The notes beneath the pieces were generated by a model. It had not been told where the DNA came from and searched no databases. It saw only the letters and a list, made by a program, of their open reading frames with translations. Source: Solobacterium sp. (GTDB taxonomy: Bacteria > Bacillota_I > Bacilli_A > Erysipelotrichales > Erysipelotrichaceae). Taken from it: a stretch of DNA of 6,546 bases. Shown piece after piece: positions 6,035 through 6,546 of this stretch; position 1 is the first letter of the stretch; every line of letters starts with the position of its first letter. The stretch is taken from contig JAEEYJ010000163.1 of the NCBI GenBank assembly GCA_016291725.1, positions 1 to 6,546 of the forward strand. The letters are read 5' to 3'. The translations under genes and the position numbers were made by a program.

Positions 6035-6050
6035 TCCAAGCATTTCATGA

Positions 6051-6092
6051 AGAGTTATGCCTTGTCTTTTGGCAGGGCATAACTCTGTTTTT
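6051..6092 (+). terminator. Strong intercistronic hairpin/terminator between BMP and ATPase genes
   Basis: Bases 6051-6066 pair with 6071-6086 in a 16-base stem, with two T-G wobbles, around a TTTT loop, and GTTTTTC follows. This has the form of an intrinsic terminator. It sits in the 79-base gap inside what is otherwise one transport operon, so it probably terminates only part of the transcripts or stabilises the upstream message, giving more binding protein than ATPase. Confidence 0.85.
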
Positions 6093-6112
6093 CATAAGAT
6101 AGGGAGAACACT

Positions 6113-6546
6113 ATGATTGGAGATACCATCTTAAAACTGGATAAAGTCACGAAGGTCTACCCCAACGGAACCGTAGCCAACCGTGACATTAACATGGAAT
6201 TTGAAAAAGGTGAGATCCATTCCATCGTAGGTGAAAACGGTGCCGGAAAGTCTACATTGATGAAGATGATCTTCGGCATTGAGTCACCCTCCAGCGGAAC
6301 CATTACCTACAAAGGCCAGGAAGTACACTTCCAGAGTTCGCTGGACGCCATCAAAGCAGGAATCGGAATGGTCCACCAGCACTTCATGCTGATCAATTCC
6401 TTCAGTATTGTCGACAACATCATCCTGGGTGATGAACCGACAAGCGGTGCCTTCATCGACCGCAAGGAAGCGACAAGGATCACGCAGGAAGTATCCGACA
6501 AGTACAACTTCGAACTGGATGTAACCGCCAAGGTTTCCAGCCTGTC
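6113..6546 (+). CDS. ABC transporter ATPase, sugar/nucleoside type, N-terminal part (cut by right edge)
   Basis: This is the start of the ATP-hydrolysing subunit that should energise uptake by the preceding BMP lipoprotein. 144 complete codons are visible. The Walker A motif is GENGAGKST at residues 40-48, and the Q-loop is VHQHFML with Q89. The VHQHFML form is typical of the ATPases paired with BMP proteins (YufO/NupO-like), which are about 500 residues long with two nucleotide-binding domains; signature, Walker B and the second domain lie outside the window. The start is set by AGGGAG at 6101-6106, 6 bases upstream. The preceding terminator-like hairpin makes its expression dependent on read-through, unless a promoter is hidden in the gap; I see none. 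Two permease genes would be expected next. Confidence 0.95.
   Translation, partial: MIGDTILKLDKVTKVYPNGTVANRDINMEFEKGEIHSIVGENGAGKSTLMKMIFGIESPSSGTITYKGQEVHFQSSLDAIKAGIGMVHQHFMLINSFSIVDNIILGDEPTSGAFIDRKEATRITQEVSDKYNFELDVTAKVSSL

Noticed and set aside
4925..6043. 372-codon minus-strand open frame opposite the BMP gene
   Set aside because: Same codon-bias effect; the sense strand shows a lipobox and BMP motifs, the antisense shows nothing recognisable.

Overview
The window looks like ordinary chromosomal DNA from a Bacillota-type bacterium. The supporting signs are strong AGGAGG-like Shine-Dalgarno sites, extended -10 promoters, two putative lipoproteins, and a BMP-type substrate-binding protein followed by its ABC ATPase. 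Base composition is moderate, about half G+C by eye. A gut Erysipelotrichales-like or Clostridia-like lineage would fit, but that is a guess. There is no sign of mobile elements, CRISPR arrays, tRNA or rRNA.

Region by region: (1) 1-1065, minus strand: the N-terminal 355 residues of the mismatch-repair protein MutS, running off the left edge, with its own extended -10 promoter. (2) 1066-1227: a divergent intergenic region with the mutS promoter, a compact dyad and a possible promoter for the next gene. (3) 1228-3250, plus strand: a two-gene unit of a MATE-family efflux transporter and, overlapping it by 8 bases, a secreted SGNH/GDSL hydrolase lipoprotein. (4) 3253-3277: a hairpin that can serve as a bidirectional terminator between convergent units. 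(5) 3276-4688, minus strand: a tightly packed three-gene unit read from right to left: rhomboid intramembrane serine protease, HAD-superfamily hydrolase, and a 54-residue four-cysteine protein that is easily missed. (6) 4689-4915: a divergent regulatory region with two promoters and a 10-base inverted repeat whose arms lie near each promoter. (7) 4916-6546, plus strand: a BMP-family lipoprotein, a strong intercistronic hairpin, and the start of the cognate sugar/nucleoside-type ABC ATPase, cut by the right edge.

The BMP lipoprotein and ATPase should work together in import, most likely of nucleosides, with permease genes expected beyond the right edge. The MATE pump and the SGNH lipoprotein are co-translated, but their functional link is unknown. 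The rhomboid/HAD/Cys4 unit is the least explained part: the HAD gene has no Shine-Dalgarno and starts one base after the rhomboid stop, and the Cys4 gene overlaps the HAD stop as ATGA, so the three products are probably translationally coupled. I found no clearly novel large system. The best leads are this unit, the paired AATTCCTGTG elements, and the possibly leaderless MATE transcript.
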